Positions 35,591 through 47,949 of a DNA stretch of 64,000 nt are shown piece by piece; position 1 is the first letter of the stretch, and each line of letters begins with the position of its first letter. This DNA is from Sodiomyces alkalinus F11. Its lineage: Eukaryota; Ascomycota; Sordariomycetes; Glomerellales; Plectosphaerellaceae. The DNA lies in the NCBI RefSeq assembly GCF_003711515.1, contig NW_021167081.1:4325166-4389165 (forward strand), written 5' to 3'. The position numbers and the translations under genes were made by a program. Below the pieces are notes generated by a model. It had not been told where the DNA came from. It searched no databases and saw only the letters and a list, made by a program, of their open reading frames with translations.

Positions 35591-38500
35591 AGGAATAAAA
35601 TACAGCTCGCTAGTATAATCCTCGTACTTACTCGGGTTAAAATCTAAGCGCTATAGAATCTATACCTCGACGGTACTAGACTCCTTTACCTTTTTTAACT
35701 CTTCCTCTAGCTTCTTATAATACTCCCGTAATAACTCTTTTAGTCTCTCGGAGCGGCGTAAAATATCGTTAATAGTATAATCAGGGGAACTAATATTATC
35801 CTCGGCCCTAGTATCTTCCTTAGGGTCCTCGTTAGGTAAAAGGGGTACTTCGGTGACTTCTTCGGTAATAGGCGCTCCTCGGGCAGGGTACGTGATCTTA
35901 AGCTCTTCGCTATAGTCCCGTTTAAGTATAGTCTAGTCCTTAGGCTCCTAATACCTATTATCGTTTTGGATGAATTTCTTTAGGCGGTTAGCGGTAAAAG
36001 TGATCCCTTTTAGTTTTTCCCTAGTAAGAGTCTTAAGGATAAAGGACTTATTATCGTGATTAGCCTTCCGGATATAATATAGGCCGTTTTAGCGGTAGTC
36101 GAGCTTAGCCTTACGGCTTATATCCATAGCATTCTTAGTATCGTGAACTAGTATAAGATCCTTAACTTATAGCCTTTACTTATAGAGTACCCGGGCACGG
36201 CTAGTATTAATATAGGCTATCTGTCGCCCTCGTTATTTAGTAATTATAGTAATAGTAGTATATCGGTTAGTATTAAGCTAGGTAAAAGCCCTTAACCGAA
36301 GTATTATCTTATCCTTAGAAGTTTTAACGCGGCCCCAGTCTAATACTCTCTAGGTTAGGCAGGTTATCTTAATCGGGGTAATAGCCTTATAGCTATATAG
36401 AAGAAAGAAAGGGGTATAGCTAGTAGAAGCTCTTACCGTTATACGGTTAGCGAAAAGGACTATCGGGAGGATCTCGTAAAGGGCTCTAGGGTAAAGCTTC
36501 GACTAGATAGACAGAGCGTGGGTAATAGCCTTATACCTAACCTTATTAAGGCTATTAGCGCGGGGGTAATAGGCTAAGGCGAGCTTTCGAGTAGTCCTAT
36601 AATAATGGTTTAGCTTAATTATACAACCCTTATTCTCTAGACCTCTATCTATAAGGCGGATTATATAGAGCCTATACCTATAGATTATATCTTCCTACAG
36701 AAATAAGGTAATAGCCTTAGACGTGTTCTTCTTTAGTAGTCGGGCCTTAACCTAACCTGTAACTATATAGCGGGCCTCTATAAGATACTATCCTTAGAGA
36801 TATTAAACGTTTAGGTAGACCTAGGTAAAAGGGAGGGCGGCCTTAGGCAGGCTTATTACGATTAGGGGGTCCTCCTAGGAACGGCTACGGCGGGCCTAGT
36901 ATTCAGAATAGGACTCGATAAACCTCTAAACGCTCTTATAGATACTATCCTGGAAGTAGTTCGCGGCGAGGCGATAGTAAGTGCCCTGCCTTCCTCGGTA
37001 TCCGGATTTATCGTGGGCTCTCCTAATTAGGTTAACCTGGGTATCCTTATCGTTAATCTAGCGTTTAGGGGTTGAATCGGCCTTAGTTACTCGGGTCTAT
37101 AGTAGTCTATCCTTAAGGAATACACGGGTAGCCCTATCTTTAACTCTACGGGCTTCCCTAGGATCTATTCCTCTAGGCACACGAAAGGTCGTTAAAAAGG
37201 TGGCTACTTATCGGGAAAACTGACTCCAGGTACGGTCCTTATTGAGGATATTATTAGCTAGGGCAGGGTTATCGAACTGTTTCTCGGCTTCCGTAAAGAA
37301 GATCCTATCGTCCACGAAGTCGTTTAGGTCTCCTTCGGTATTATTATTAGTCTAATTAGAGGGTATTCCGGGTATCCGTAAGAGTCTATCGGCTATAGTA
37401 TTCTTAGATCCTTTAATATACTTAACGTTAAAGTCGAAAAGCCGGATCCAGGCGAGCTATTAAGTAATTAGAGTATTAGGGAGGTTAGTAGTAGATCCTT
37501 TTAACTAGAATAGGAGGGCTTAGGTATCGGTTTTAAGGATAAAGTAAACCCTATAAAGGTAGTTACGTAGGCGCTAAAGGGTCTTTAGGACTCCCCTTAG
37601 CTCTAGCGTACTAGTATTATAGAGCCTCTCCGTAGGAGATTAGCGTCCGTTTTCGTACTATACCACGGCTCTTTAATCCTTAACGTACGATCCGAGGATT
37701 CCACCCTATCTATCTATACTAGCGTCGACGATAACGTAGATAACTCCTACGCCTTCGCCGTACTAAATAGTAATCAGAATAGGAGCAGTAGTAAGGGCTT
37801 TCTTAAGGATGTCTATAGCGTGTTATTAAGGCTCCCCCTACTTAAAGGCAGTATTCTTCCGTAGCAGGTCGGTTAGGGGTCTAGTAATAATAGCGACCTT
37901 ATAAATCCAGACTCGGTAAAAGGTAGCGAGACCGAGGAATAAACGAATATTAGAGACCGTACTATACCTTCCCTACTCTCGGACCTTTATAATCTTAGCC
38001 TGCTTAGGGGAACGGCTATTAGTACCGTAGATATAGCCTATAATAGTGGCTACTTTCTAATACCACTAGCTTTTAACACCTATAATAGTGCCTCTAGCTA
38101 GCTCCACGTTAAGAAGCACTTTATCGATATTAACGATATACTCGGCTATAAAAGGGCGAATTCCAGGTTTAATCAGGGTATCCTTATAGGTAGTTATCGG
38201 TCCTTTTACTATAATATTATTAATAAAGGGTCTATAGCACTAGGGGATAAGGTCGTAAAGGATACGGGTTATAATACGTATAAACTAGGCCACTAAATTA
38301 GTAGTCCCCTAAGGAAGGGTATATATCCTAAAGAGTCTAATAATAGTCGTAAAGGTAGTTAGATCTTAACACTCCTCGTTAAGCGTGACCTAATTATAGC
38401 CGGAAAAGAGGTCTAAGAGGGATATAAGCTTATATATAGCGAAATCCTTAGAGAACTCGTTAGCCCTAGGCGGTATAAAGGTATCTTGAAGGGTCACAAC

Positions 38501-40150
38501 GTTAATCTTAGTAGCCGAGTTAATAAACCGTATATTACCGTCCTTCTTCTTAACTAGGAACTAGGAGTTATAATAGGCTATATGGCTCTCCTCGATCACA
38601 CCTTTCTTAAGGCGGTCCTTTATTATCTGCAGGACTATAGACTCTAAAGCCTTAGGGATAAGGATCCCCTTTACCTGCCACGCCTTATAAGGAACCGCCC
38701 GAATCTTCTATAAAGGGGCTACTTATTCGTTAAGGCGGCCGCACTTAGTCTAGTCCTACGTAATAGCTACCTCGCGGTTTAGGAGGACCTTCGTTAGGAG
38801 CTCCTTTTCCTTAGGGGTTAAGTAGTCGACGGTCTTTAGGATAGCGTCGAGTCTTTCGGGTATAAGGCGCGAATAGGGTATAATTTTAGGAAACTTCGGT
38901 ATAATTAGGCCAATAAACCGCTCGTCTTCTAGCTCCTAGTCTTTCTCTTTAATTTCTATAAGGATATTCTTCTTCTAGTAGCGGTCTTTATCGGGGACAC
39001 TTCTATTAGATAGAACGTCGTTAAGAGGGTAAACCTTAAGAGCCTTAGGCTTTTATATAGTAAAGACGTCTTCGGGATCGGGGGGATAGTATACTTCTTT
39101 AATAAGATCCTAGCACTTCCTCCTCTTCGGCTATTATAGCCTCCTTATCGTAACCGCGGCTATACTAATAATACTATCCTCCTCTTCCTTTAGAGCCTTG
39201 AGCGCTCTTATCTAAGAATTATCCTACGTTATCCGGTCCTATCGAAAATATAAGACTAAGAGGCTATTAGGGTAATTAGGCTAATAATAGTATAGAAAAG
39301 TCGAAAAAGATAAGTGGTTAGTGTGAATTAGTTATTATTATATAGTCGTAGTTATTATATAGGGAGCCTCTACGGTATACCTCTTATATCCTCGGCCCTA
39401 ATTTCGTGGTATCGCCCTTAAGGCCACGTAAATTTTCTTTATTAGGGGCTTTACCTCCTCCGTAAATAGGAAGGCTATTAAAGTAGTAGCGTCCTTGTTA
39501 TCTAAATAAAAGAAAATATCGTTATCACTCTTTTTCTTCTTCTCCTTCTCCTCCCTTACCTCCTCCTTCTCTTTCGCCCCCTAATCCGGCGAACCGCTAG
39601 TCCTATCGTTACTTTATATTAAGGTAGCGGCCCCGGACTAACTATAAAGGACGCCGTCCTCCCCCTATTATCCGATACTTAGATCGATTAAATCCTCCTC
39701 CTCTTAACGCTTCTCCTCCTCTTTAAACTTAGGTTAGCTTTATCTATAAGGGCGGTCGTCGACCTATTCCCTATTAGCTATAGGGACGATAATACGGGCA
39801 TCCCCGTAGGCGAAGTCTATATTAATCTATCCGTCCTTATAGGTAAAAGAGGCGTGACTATTAAGTAAGAACGGCAGGCTAAGAAGTATCCTAGGCCCTA
39901 TTCCCTCGATTACTATAAAATAGACTTTCCCGTGCTAGTCCCCGACCTAAAGGTGCTTTTTTAGATATCCTGCGTACTTTACCCTATCTATATCGTTAAT
40001 CCCCTTAATCGCGATATTACTTTTACCGACACGGCCCCGTAGTCCTAGCTTCTCCTCGAGGTCTAGCCGGATAATATTAAAGACGGCCCCTATATTAATT
40101 ACTACGTAAAAACGGTCCTTTATAGGGTAGGCCTTAGTTATTCGCTTAGT
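35590..40150 (-). pseudogene. Element B pol: protease-RT-RNase H-integrase
   Basis: Minus-strand counterpart of the A pol, and complete. Protease: V-V-I-N-I-G-A at 40096-40088 (V-D-T-G-A before RIP), followed about 80 residues on by a G-P-R-I-L-L-S-L-P-F-L block near 39890 that corresponds to the I-L-G-x-x-(W/F)-L motif. The acidic linker is at 39750-39300. RT is at about 39000-37650 with F-S-G-Y near 38410. The integrase is at about 37230-36250. The tail ends near 35590. It replicates the element by copying its RNA and integrating the cDNA. No chromodomain is visible, unlike element C. Confidence 0.85.
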
Positions 40151-40249
40151 TAGGCTAACCTATATCGTTATATACTTAGCGTAAATAGTAGGAGGCTTTA
40201 GTTTATTAATTATCGGGACGGGCGTGATAGATAGGGTATTATTAAGCGT

Positions 40250-43200
40250 AGGGGCTATAGTCGTGGTATTCGTAAACTATATAGGATATTCGGGTCCTAG
40301 GGGTAAGGAGTCTATAAAAAAGGCCATTTTAGGGGTTAAGCGGATAACTTTACGAGGCTTTACCTAGCTACCGATCGACCTTAGTATCTCCTTATAGTCC
40401 GCGAGGATAGCTCTATTAGTGGGGAGGAGGTAAACTATAAGAACCTTAACCTCTATCTCTAAAAGGTGCTTTAGGCTTTTCTAGCGGACCTTCTATATAA
40501 CGGCCTCCTAGTTAAATAAGTTAAGGGTATTTTCTTTAGCCGAGGCTCGCGAGATAGGCCGAGTAGTAGTCGAGGTAGTAGTAGGTCTAGATATAGGGGC
40601 TATCGAATTAGGGGTTAGACCGTTATCTATATCGGTGTTATTAACTATCTCTATAACCCTTTAAGAGCTTTCCGGAGTCGTTAGGGTCTATTAAACGTCC
40701 TGATTAAAGGAACTAGCTGCTTTTAGCTTGGGTTTACTAATTCTACTACTTCTAGTGGTACGAAGAGGGTCCTAGGGGTTAGTCGAAGTATATCGAGATA
40801 TAGACGTAGTATATACTCTAGTAGTAATAAAGTTAATAGATCCCGTGACTTTAGTAACCCTTAAGGCTTAGGTAGCTTAGGTGGCCTAACTACTCTAACT
40901 AGTCTACTACTTCTATACCTACTTAACTATATACTTAATTCTAAGCCTATTAGTCTTATTAGTCTTATAGGAGAGGGTGGCGGGCTAGAAGGTCTTAATA
41001 TACAGGTCTAGGAGCTTCTTAAATCGGCTATAGAGCTTAGTGGCTAGCTAATACAGTATAAGACGTCGGTAGAGCTAGTACTCGTTAACTCGTGGCTCGC
41101 TTTTTAGGCAGGCTACCTAAGTACCGGTCTAATCTATAACTAAATATACGGGGAACTCTTACTTAACTAGGTTATAGGCGCTATCGTGGATTAGGATAGG
41201 GTAGTTATCTCTCCGATACCCTTTTTAGCCGTAGTAGTAGTAGCGTGCTAGCGGGGGCTAACTATTATTCTAGGCACCTCTCTGCTATCCTGGGCGGTTA
41301 TCGTGTTATTAGGTCGGGCGGCTATCGTTACGCTGGTTATTATATCTAGGGCGGGGTCCTCTATAATAAATCTCCTTAGTATACTAGGCGTTATAAGGCT
41401 AGGAAGCGGCACTATTAGCCTAATTAGGGGTGGCGAAGTGCACTAAAGTAGTTATCGTGGCTAAGGGGCGTGCTTAAGGACGGTATAAAAGGCGTTCTCT
41501 AGATTAGACTTCGTGGCGAGGAGGGCTTAGACCTTCTTTGTACCTATTCTCTTAGATAAGGCGAGTACTTAGGCGGTAATACCCCTAACGCCTTCTACTC
41601 TATTATAGATAAGGGAAATAGTATACTTCTCGAGGAGGTTAGTAAGCTTATCTATATCCGATCGAGAGGCTATAGACTCCTAGACTATAGTAGGCCGCCT
41701 TAAGATTATAGGCTAGAAAGCGGTACTATCAGGCTAATTAGACTTAGCCATACCTAGTATAGCGTCCTTATCTATAGGCTTACCCTTTATTTCCTAGATA
41801 TCTATAAACTACTCGCGTAGTAGGTCTAGAAGCAGCTTATAGCTCTTAACTATCTTTCTTAAGTCGGTGCCTCGAATCTTAAGCTTATTAGCGATAAATA
41901 TATAGATATCCCTATATAGAATAGTAAGAACGATATCGTAGAGCTCGGAGTCCTCGATAAAAGTACCTTAGACCCGCTTTACCTTAGCCTTCTAGATAGT
42001 GATTTACTATAGTAAGTTCCTAACCTGATAAACGCAATTAATCTTATACATCTTATATTTTACCCGAAGCTAATAAACCTTATAAGAGAAGTTAAGTTAG
42101 TAGTTAGAATCCAGATAAGAGTACTCTTTAACGAGCTTCTTAACTAGATTAGACTAACTGCCTTTAGCGGCTTTAAACCTCTTTAACTAGGCGTTTAATA
42201 GCGGGATAAATAGCCGTATCCGTATATAGGTTAATATAAATGATCTTGTCGGCTTTACTAAGGCGGTTAAGCTTAGTGTAGTTATCGTACTGCTAAAGGA
42301 ACGTGGAGAGAGATTTACTACTAAAGCGGGGAGCTCTAGTAGCGAGGGGATTTAGGGGTGCTCTCGATATAGCGGTGGTAGAGGGCAGGGCTTTAACGAC
42401 CTCGGCGATAGTGCTCTCTCGGTTATAGCTTATTAGGGCTTATAGTAGCTTAATTAGGTCTTTAGCGGTAGTAGGGGGCAGCTAACGCTTAGGGGCGGCG
42501 GTAGTAGGAGCGTTTAAAGCGGGTTAGGCAGTAAAAATAGCGTAGGCAGGGGTAGCAGAAATAGTAGACGTAAGAATAGGGGGAATAGCCGGTAAGGGAG
42601 CCTTATCGTCGGAGTCGCTAACGACGATAATAGGGGTAGGCTCGCGATACTAAGTCTAAGTATCTATAGTGTTTTAGGTATAAGTGCGAGGGGGTAAGCG
42701 AATAATAATAATAGGGTTAAGGCGCTTAGGGTGTTTAGGGAAAGGTTCTTCGAACTAATCCTCTGGCGAGAAGATCCTATAGATATTCTAGATACTAGCT
42801 AGGTTATTATATATATTATCTCGTCTTCATAAGAGTGATAAGGTCTTTAACGAGAGGGCGGTCCTAGGTTTTACTCCTTAATACTTATCTTCGGGGTCTA
42901 GCTTTTCTAACTCACCTTAAAGGAAGAGGCCCCCCACGATCAGGAGATTACCTATTAGTAAAAGGGCTATACTCACGGATATTAATATTAAAAGCACTAC
43001 CCGCTAAGCCTTATAAAGAAATATCACGACCTACTCACGGGATCTATAAAGGTCCTTACTAGACTATCGGGTCCTTTTATAAGGTATCGTTATTTCGCTC
43101 CTATACTCGGTATTAGCTTTTTATTAAGTCTGCTAGGGTTTAGTGACCCTAAAACGGGTAAGCTGCTCTTAGCGGTCTTATCTTTTCTTCGCTATCGTGC

Positions 43201-43450
43201 GAGAATCTATTTTAATTAGTAGTGGGGGTTATAAGCCCCTTATCGAGTCTATTCTATATCCGAAATCTAACTCTATCGCGGTCTAATCGGTTTCTTCCGT
43301 TCCTATAATTACTACCTCCATGGCGGCGGGTCCTATAATTAAAAGTGTTAATAGTTCTTTAACTCTTACCTAAGTAGTTATTTCTTTTCCTAATCTTATT
43401 AGGGTAAATCTCCCCTCGGTCTTAAAGCATTAAATCCTTCCTTAGTCGTT
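40250..43450 (-). pseudogene. Element B gag
   Basis: Long minus-strand gag (about 1,000 codons including linker). The central part near 42150-41850 has a typical helical gag core (L-N-F-S-Y-K-V-Y-Q-L and D-I-V-L-T-I-L-Y). At 41242-41201 there is a perfect C-x2-C-x4-H-x4-C zinc-knuckle spacing in which every Cys and His codon has been converted to Tyr (TGC or CAC to TAC). The N-terminal part is Ser/Pro-rich and basic near 43350-42400. Gag is missing from copy A. The gag and protease frames are separated by a Ser/Thr/Pro-rich stretch (41000-40250). Confidence 0.7.
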
Positions 43451-43587
43451 ATCTTTATATTCTTCCTGGGGTTATTAACTAATAGTCCGTTTAGGAGGGC
43501 CGGAACCTCCCTCGAGCGCCTTTATTACTCTGGTTAGGGTTAGAATACTTTCGGGACGCCGAATAAATCCGCCTCCGAGCACTATAT

Positions 43588-43944
43588 TATAACTGGATAA
43601 AGACGTAGTGGCACTAAATCGTTAAGATAAAGATTAGATAAAGAGGTTAGTCTAGTAAAACCACGATATATACCTAAAATATAACTAACACCGCTATAAG
43701 CTTTAGCAAAGAAGTAGATCGGTAGTCACTATTCTGATTAGAGTAATGTAAGTTAAACTAGAAAGATACCTTAAACGTGGAATAAGTAATTATAAAAGAG
43801 GATAATGATTATATAATAATCTCTTAATAGGGACGTCCGGCGCCTGTCCTTAATATATATATGGGAGGTGGACCCCGTAGCCTTAAAAAGGGGGTCACGT
43901 GACCACCTGCTAAACCACTCCAAAGCCGTATCTGCGCGGTTATA
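43588..43944 (-). repeat. 5' LTR of element B (357 bp)
   Basis: Direct copy of 22713-23069, same length. Contains GGTCACGTGACC at 43893-43904. Followed on its right by CTAG target duplication and the continuation of element A. Confidence 0.9.
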
Positions 43945-45050
43945 CTAGCTACTTTATACTAACTAAGATAGGAGTTTACCTATAGATTATTAGCCTCTTT
44001 ATAACCTAATTAGAGTATTCTATATATAGAACCGACGAGAACCTACTACTATATCTACTAGGGTTAGCCTAAAGAAGTATTCCTTATAAGTTTTAAAGGG
44101 TAGATAAGCTATAAGCTTGAACTAAGGAGTCGGCTTAATAGACTACTAACGGCCGACTACCTTCTTCCTTTTATAAGACTCGGTCTTATTAAGTATACTA
44201 ATTAGCTATTTAGTCGCTATTATTACTATTATTAGTTATTATAAGTATAAATAGTGGGTATATTCGTATATACCTCGATATTATAGTAGGAAAAGAAGAA
44301 GAAGAGGAGGGATACTATTAGAAAGCTCGCCTTTTATACTTAGGAGATTAAGCGATTAAGGCAGGTTATGAGCCTTATTACTACTATAACTTATAAGTGC
44401 GGCTATTTAGTTAAAGTAGTTATAAAGGGGCCTTTATCTACTACGGCTTACGGGAGGGGTGATTCACTATTTCCCTTTTTAGATCCCTTATTCCTGAGTC
44501 ACGGCTACGCCTATAAATAAATAAGGCAGGAGCTATTTTATCTAATCTTTTCGACTAATTAGAGCCCGGATTTTAACGTCTTTTTCCTAATTAGGAACCT
44601 TCCCGCCGCGTTAAAGAAGTCACTATCGTTCTAATTAAGGTATACCTCCTTTAACTAATTAAAAGACTCCTTTATAGGTAATAGCTAAATAGTAACGCCC
44701 ACTATAAAGGAAGCCTTAAGGTAAAGACTATCACGGAAGAAAGCACTTTCGAGCTTATTAAAGGAGGATAAATACCCCTCGACCTAAGCCCTAAGAATCT
44801 CTTTTCCTCTCTTCTACTCTATAGTTTTCGGCTAGCCCTTTGCTCTCAGATATCACCTATAACCACTAACCCCCTATTGTATAGTAACTACTTTTTCCTT
44901 TTCTTTTTAACTCCCCTAAACGTCTTTAGACCTGATTAGGCTAATCTACTATAGTCTATACTGGTGTTAGGTCTTATCTCCCCTTAGCATCCCCTTTTCA
45001 CCTACGCCTCCTTTCTTATATACCGAACGTATAACCCCTTAATATAACTA
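43945..45050 (+). other. Element A interval upstream of the C48 frame
   Basis: Homologous to B 26300-25230 in reverse. A basic K-K-K-K-R run near 44290 is followed by a readable stretch to about 44480, after which frames break up. No domain recognised. Confidence 0.35.
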
Positions 45051-47000
45051 ACTATTAGGCTACCACTCCGGTAGAAGACTTACTTAAGCGGTATATTCAC
45101 CCTAAGGCACGCGTAGCCGTTAAATCTTATACTAGAAGCCGTATAGAATACGTCTCGAAGAAAAGTAGATAGGCTTTTCCCTTAACCGGCCTCCCCTACT
45201 ATTTATTCGACGTATCTAATACTAACCCTCTCTTCTTCGGGTTTACTATAAACGATAACGCTAACTAATAGGCTATTTAATAGCTTCTAGAAAACATAGA
45301 GGGAGAATATTTAGGAGGTAAGGCGGCGAATAATATAACCCCGTTAACTTTATTAATAAAGATCCGTGGGGATAGTATTATATCTGCCCGAATAGCCTTA
45401 CGTACTACGCAGAGAGTATATAATAACGTCTTTAAGAATAAGTAAGTAGAAAAGTCTACCCTAGAAGACCTAATCAGAGTAATAACCACTATGCAGATTA
45501 GGGATTCTAGACCTAAGGCGTAGATTAATAACGTTAACTTATAGGGATATAATGCTAAGAAGAGGAAATATAACCACCCAGATATTAATAATAAGGACCT
45601 CTTTCGCATCGCGATAAATCGGTCAATCCCCTTTATATATTATATTAGAGGTAACTACTTTATTAGCCTAATCTTAGATTAAAAGACCTAGATTATATAT
45701 ATATATAATAGTATATAGCACAATAAAGGAGCTAAGAAGTGTCTAGTAAAAAGCTTCCGGGGAGCTATAAGTTAGCTACGACACGTTAAGGCGCCCGAGG
45801 AGGTCGTGTATAGTCTAATTAGAAAGATCTATATGATCTCTAGTCCTTAGTAGGAAGATATATATTCGTATAGTCTATTCGTCAGTGAATAGATACGTTA
45901 CGTTATTTAGGAGGGATACTTATTCCCTGCCTTATCCCGACTATACCGTTTATAGAATAGCCGCTATTATATTAACGATATAACTAGCTATACTAGGTAT
46001 ATTAGATATAGCTAATTAAGCTACGTAGGCGAACTCTTCGGCTTCGGCTACTAACCTTAGCTGGCTTTCGGGTAGTCTACGCTATCCCTTAACCTAGCTC
46101 CTACTACTACTACTCCCGTTATAACCCCCTCCTATAGTCCGCCTAAAATAACGGGTTTTAAGCCTATTAACAAGAAGTGGACGCTTCTTAACCCGCCTAA
46201 AGGACCGAAAACACTAAAGACGCCTAAAGCGCCTAAGGCCCCTTAAACGACTAAATAGAAGACCCCTTCCCCTGATTAGGGACTAATAGAACTGCTGGCG
46301 TTCGATAATAATAATAGCAGTGTATTCCCGGAGCTAGGTAACCTTAAGCTTATTACCCCTAAGTATAAAAAGGTTACTAAGAAAAGTATATCCCTAACTA
46401 CCGAGCTCGCCCCTATTACGGTACCGCCTGAGTCTCCTAACGCCTAAGCCTTTACCGGTTCCCCTAATTAGAAAAACACTAAGCTAGAAAAGTAGCCGTA
46501 GCCCGCCCTAATTAAGATTAGCTCGGCTATTAGCTATTATATATATAAGGGAGAAGATATTATTAACTTTTCTATAAGGATAGATATATAGAGTAAATAG
46601 GAGAAACACTAAGTATCCTAGGATTATAGCCTAGAAATATCTCGTAGTTTACTATTCTATAGGTTAATTGAGATAAGGAATATACCGTTTAGACTAAGTA
46701 ACTATAGTTATAAGGATTAGGTCTAGTCGTTTAATAACCCGTATAGGGCCGCTTTATAAGATACCGCCGCTAATAATGGTAAGTATCTCCCGCTATCACG
46801 AGCTAGAGAATAAGGAGGATAGCGTTATTATAGTGCCGCTATTAAGTAGGAAGTAGATCAGGCTACTATTAATTAAGAGGCTGAGAAGGCTAGTAAGCCT
46901 GATTATATAATAGGAGGAAGAACCTTACGAAAGCGTAAGTAGAGGTATATATAGAGGATTAGATAAGCGACGTCTTAAGGATACGGTTAATAAAGATAGT
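45050..47000 (+). pseudogene. Element A: C48 (Ulp1-like) cysteine peptidase frame
   Basis: Plus-strand counterpart of 25230-23190. The peptidase core is at about 45645-45900: G-N-Y-F-I-S-L-I-L-D (catalytic His read as Tyr after RIP), I-Y-I-Y-N-S for the Asp block, and I-Y-S-Y-S-L-F-V-S where Cys is now Tyr. Thus both the His and the Cys are lost here although copy B keeps them. An N-terminal segment of about 190 codons (R-G-D-S-I-I-S-A-R-I-A-L near 45365) is conserved with B and comes directly before the core. Between 45900 and 46700 the frame is Pro/Lys-rich. The C-terminal G-R-T-L-R-K-R-K motif recurs near 46920. Same strand as pol, about 4.6 kb downstream of it once B is removed. Confidence 0.62.
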
Positions 47001-47185
47001 AAGGGAACGGTATATAAGGAGGAACTAGAACTAAGGGGATCCCTAATCAGGTATATGTAGAGGACGGGGTAATTAGACGAATAAGAGTATATAATAGCTT
47101 TTTACTTGGTTTATTTACTTATATCTGCTTATTTTTCGGAGTTATCTACGCTACGAGAGCGTAAATAAGATGACTAGGGCGGTAT

Positions 47186-47544
47186 TATAACCGCGTAGAT
47201 ACGGCTTTAGTATAGTATCGGCAGCCGGTTATATAACCCCCTTTTTTAAGGCCGCGGGATCTACCTCCTATATATATATTAAGGACAGGCTCCGGATATC
47301 CCTATTAAGGGACTATTATTCAATTATTATCCTCTTTTATAATTACTTATTCCACGTGTAAGGTATGTTTCCAGTTTAACTTACATTACCCTGATCAGAA
47401 TAGTGACTATTAATCTACTTCTTCGCTAAAGGTTAAAGAGGTGTTATTTATGTTTTGGTTATACATCGTGGTTTTGCTGGATTAACGTCTTTGTCTGATA
47501 TTTATCTTGACGATCTAGTGCCACTACGTCTTTATCTAGTTATA
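47186..47544 (+). repeat. 3' LTR of element A (359 bp)
   Basis: Same family as the B LTRs, in the orientation expected for a plus-strand element. More RIPped than either B LTR, including loss of the CACGTG palindrome. No matching 5' LTR survives on the left. Confidence 0.88.
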
Positions 47545-47949
47545 GTAAGGGTAGTCTTAGTAAACATATCGGCTACGGTTAAAGGCGAGTCTTCTATAAG
47601 GAAGCTCTCTCTTTAATAGAGAGGATAAGCTAAGGGACCTCGGGTGAATCCGATAAAGGCTAGTAGAATAAGGGGAAGCCCTCCCTCTAATAGGGGGATA
47701 AGCCGAGGGACCTTAGGTAAATCCGATAAAGGCTAGGATATACCCCCTAAGCCTTAGGATATATAGCCCCTCGCACGGATACTAATTCTACACTTTTCCT
47801 TTTAGGGTTATTATGCTATTAGCCTTAGGTACTCTTAGTATATTTAGTAGCCGGTTAGACGATAACGATTAATACTAGGAGGAGAACGTTCTCCGCGAAG
47901 TTCGGGTAAAAGGAAGCTTACGGTATAGAGAGGTTAGCTCCCCTTATAC

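Larger units (their letters stand above)
22713..43944 (-). mobile_element. Element B: 14-kb Ty3/gypsy element nested in A, opposite orientation
   Basis: Read on the minus strand: 5' LTR 43944-43588, gag, protease, RT, RNase H, integrase, ORF3a, C48 peptidase frame, 3' LTR 23069-22713. Both LTRs are 357 bp. A 4-bp target duplication CTAG flanks the element (22709-22712 and 43945-43948). The uninterrupted site is visible in B itself near 26310-26290, which reads across the point where A is cut. Excluding element C (26865-33873 plus its duplication) the length is about 14.2 kb, large for a Ty3/gypsy element. Confidence 0.85.
10968..47544 (+). mobile_element. Element A: large Ty3/gypsy element, 5'-truncated, split by Y1 and B
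   Basis: Pieces 10968-11449, 16768-22712 and 43945-47544 align end to end with the single uninterrupted order seen in copy B, read on its minus strand. The element starts inside the coding sequence just after the protease (the matching B position is about 39760) and ends with a 3' LTR at 47186-47544. The 5' LTR, gag and protease are missing. Excluding nested insertions about 10 kb remain. It is more RIPped than B. Confidence 0.85.

Noticed and set aside
45277..45609. 110-codon minus-strand open frame
   Set aside because: Antisense shadow of the conserved segment preceding the C48 peptidase core of element A.
43588..47544. The 357-bp repeat at 43588-43944 and its inverted copy at 47186-47544 as terminal inverted repeats of a 4-kb DNA transposon
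   Set aside because: The left copy pairs with 22713-23069 as LTRs of element B (CTAG duplication), and the right copy is the 3' LTR of element A. The sequence between them is colinear with the 3' part of B.
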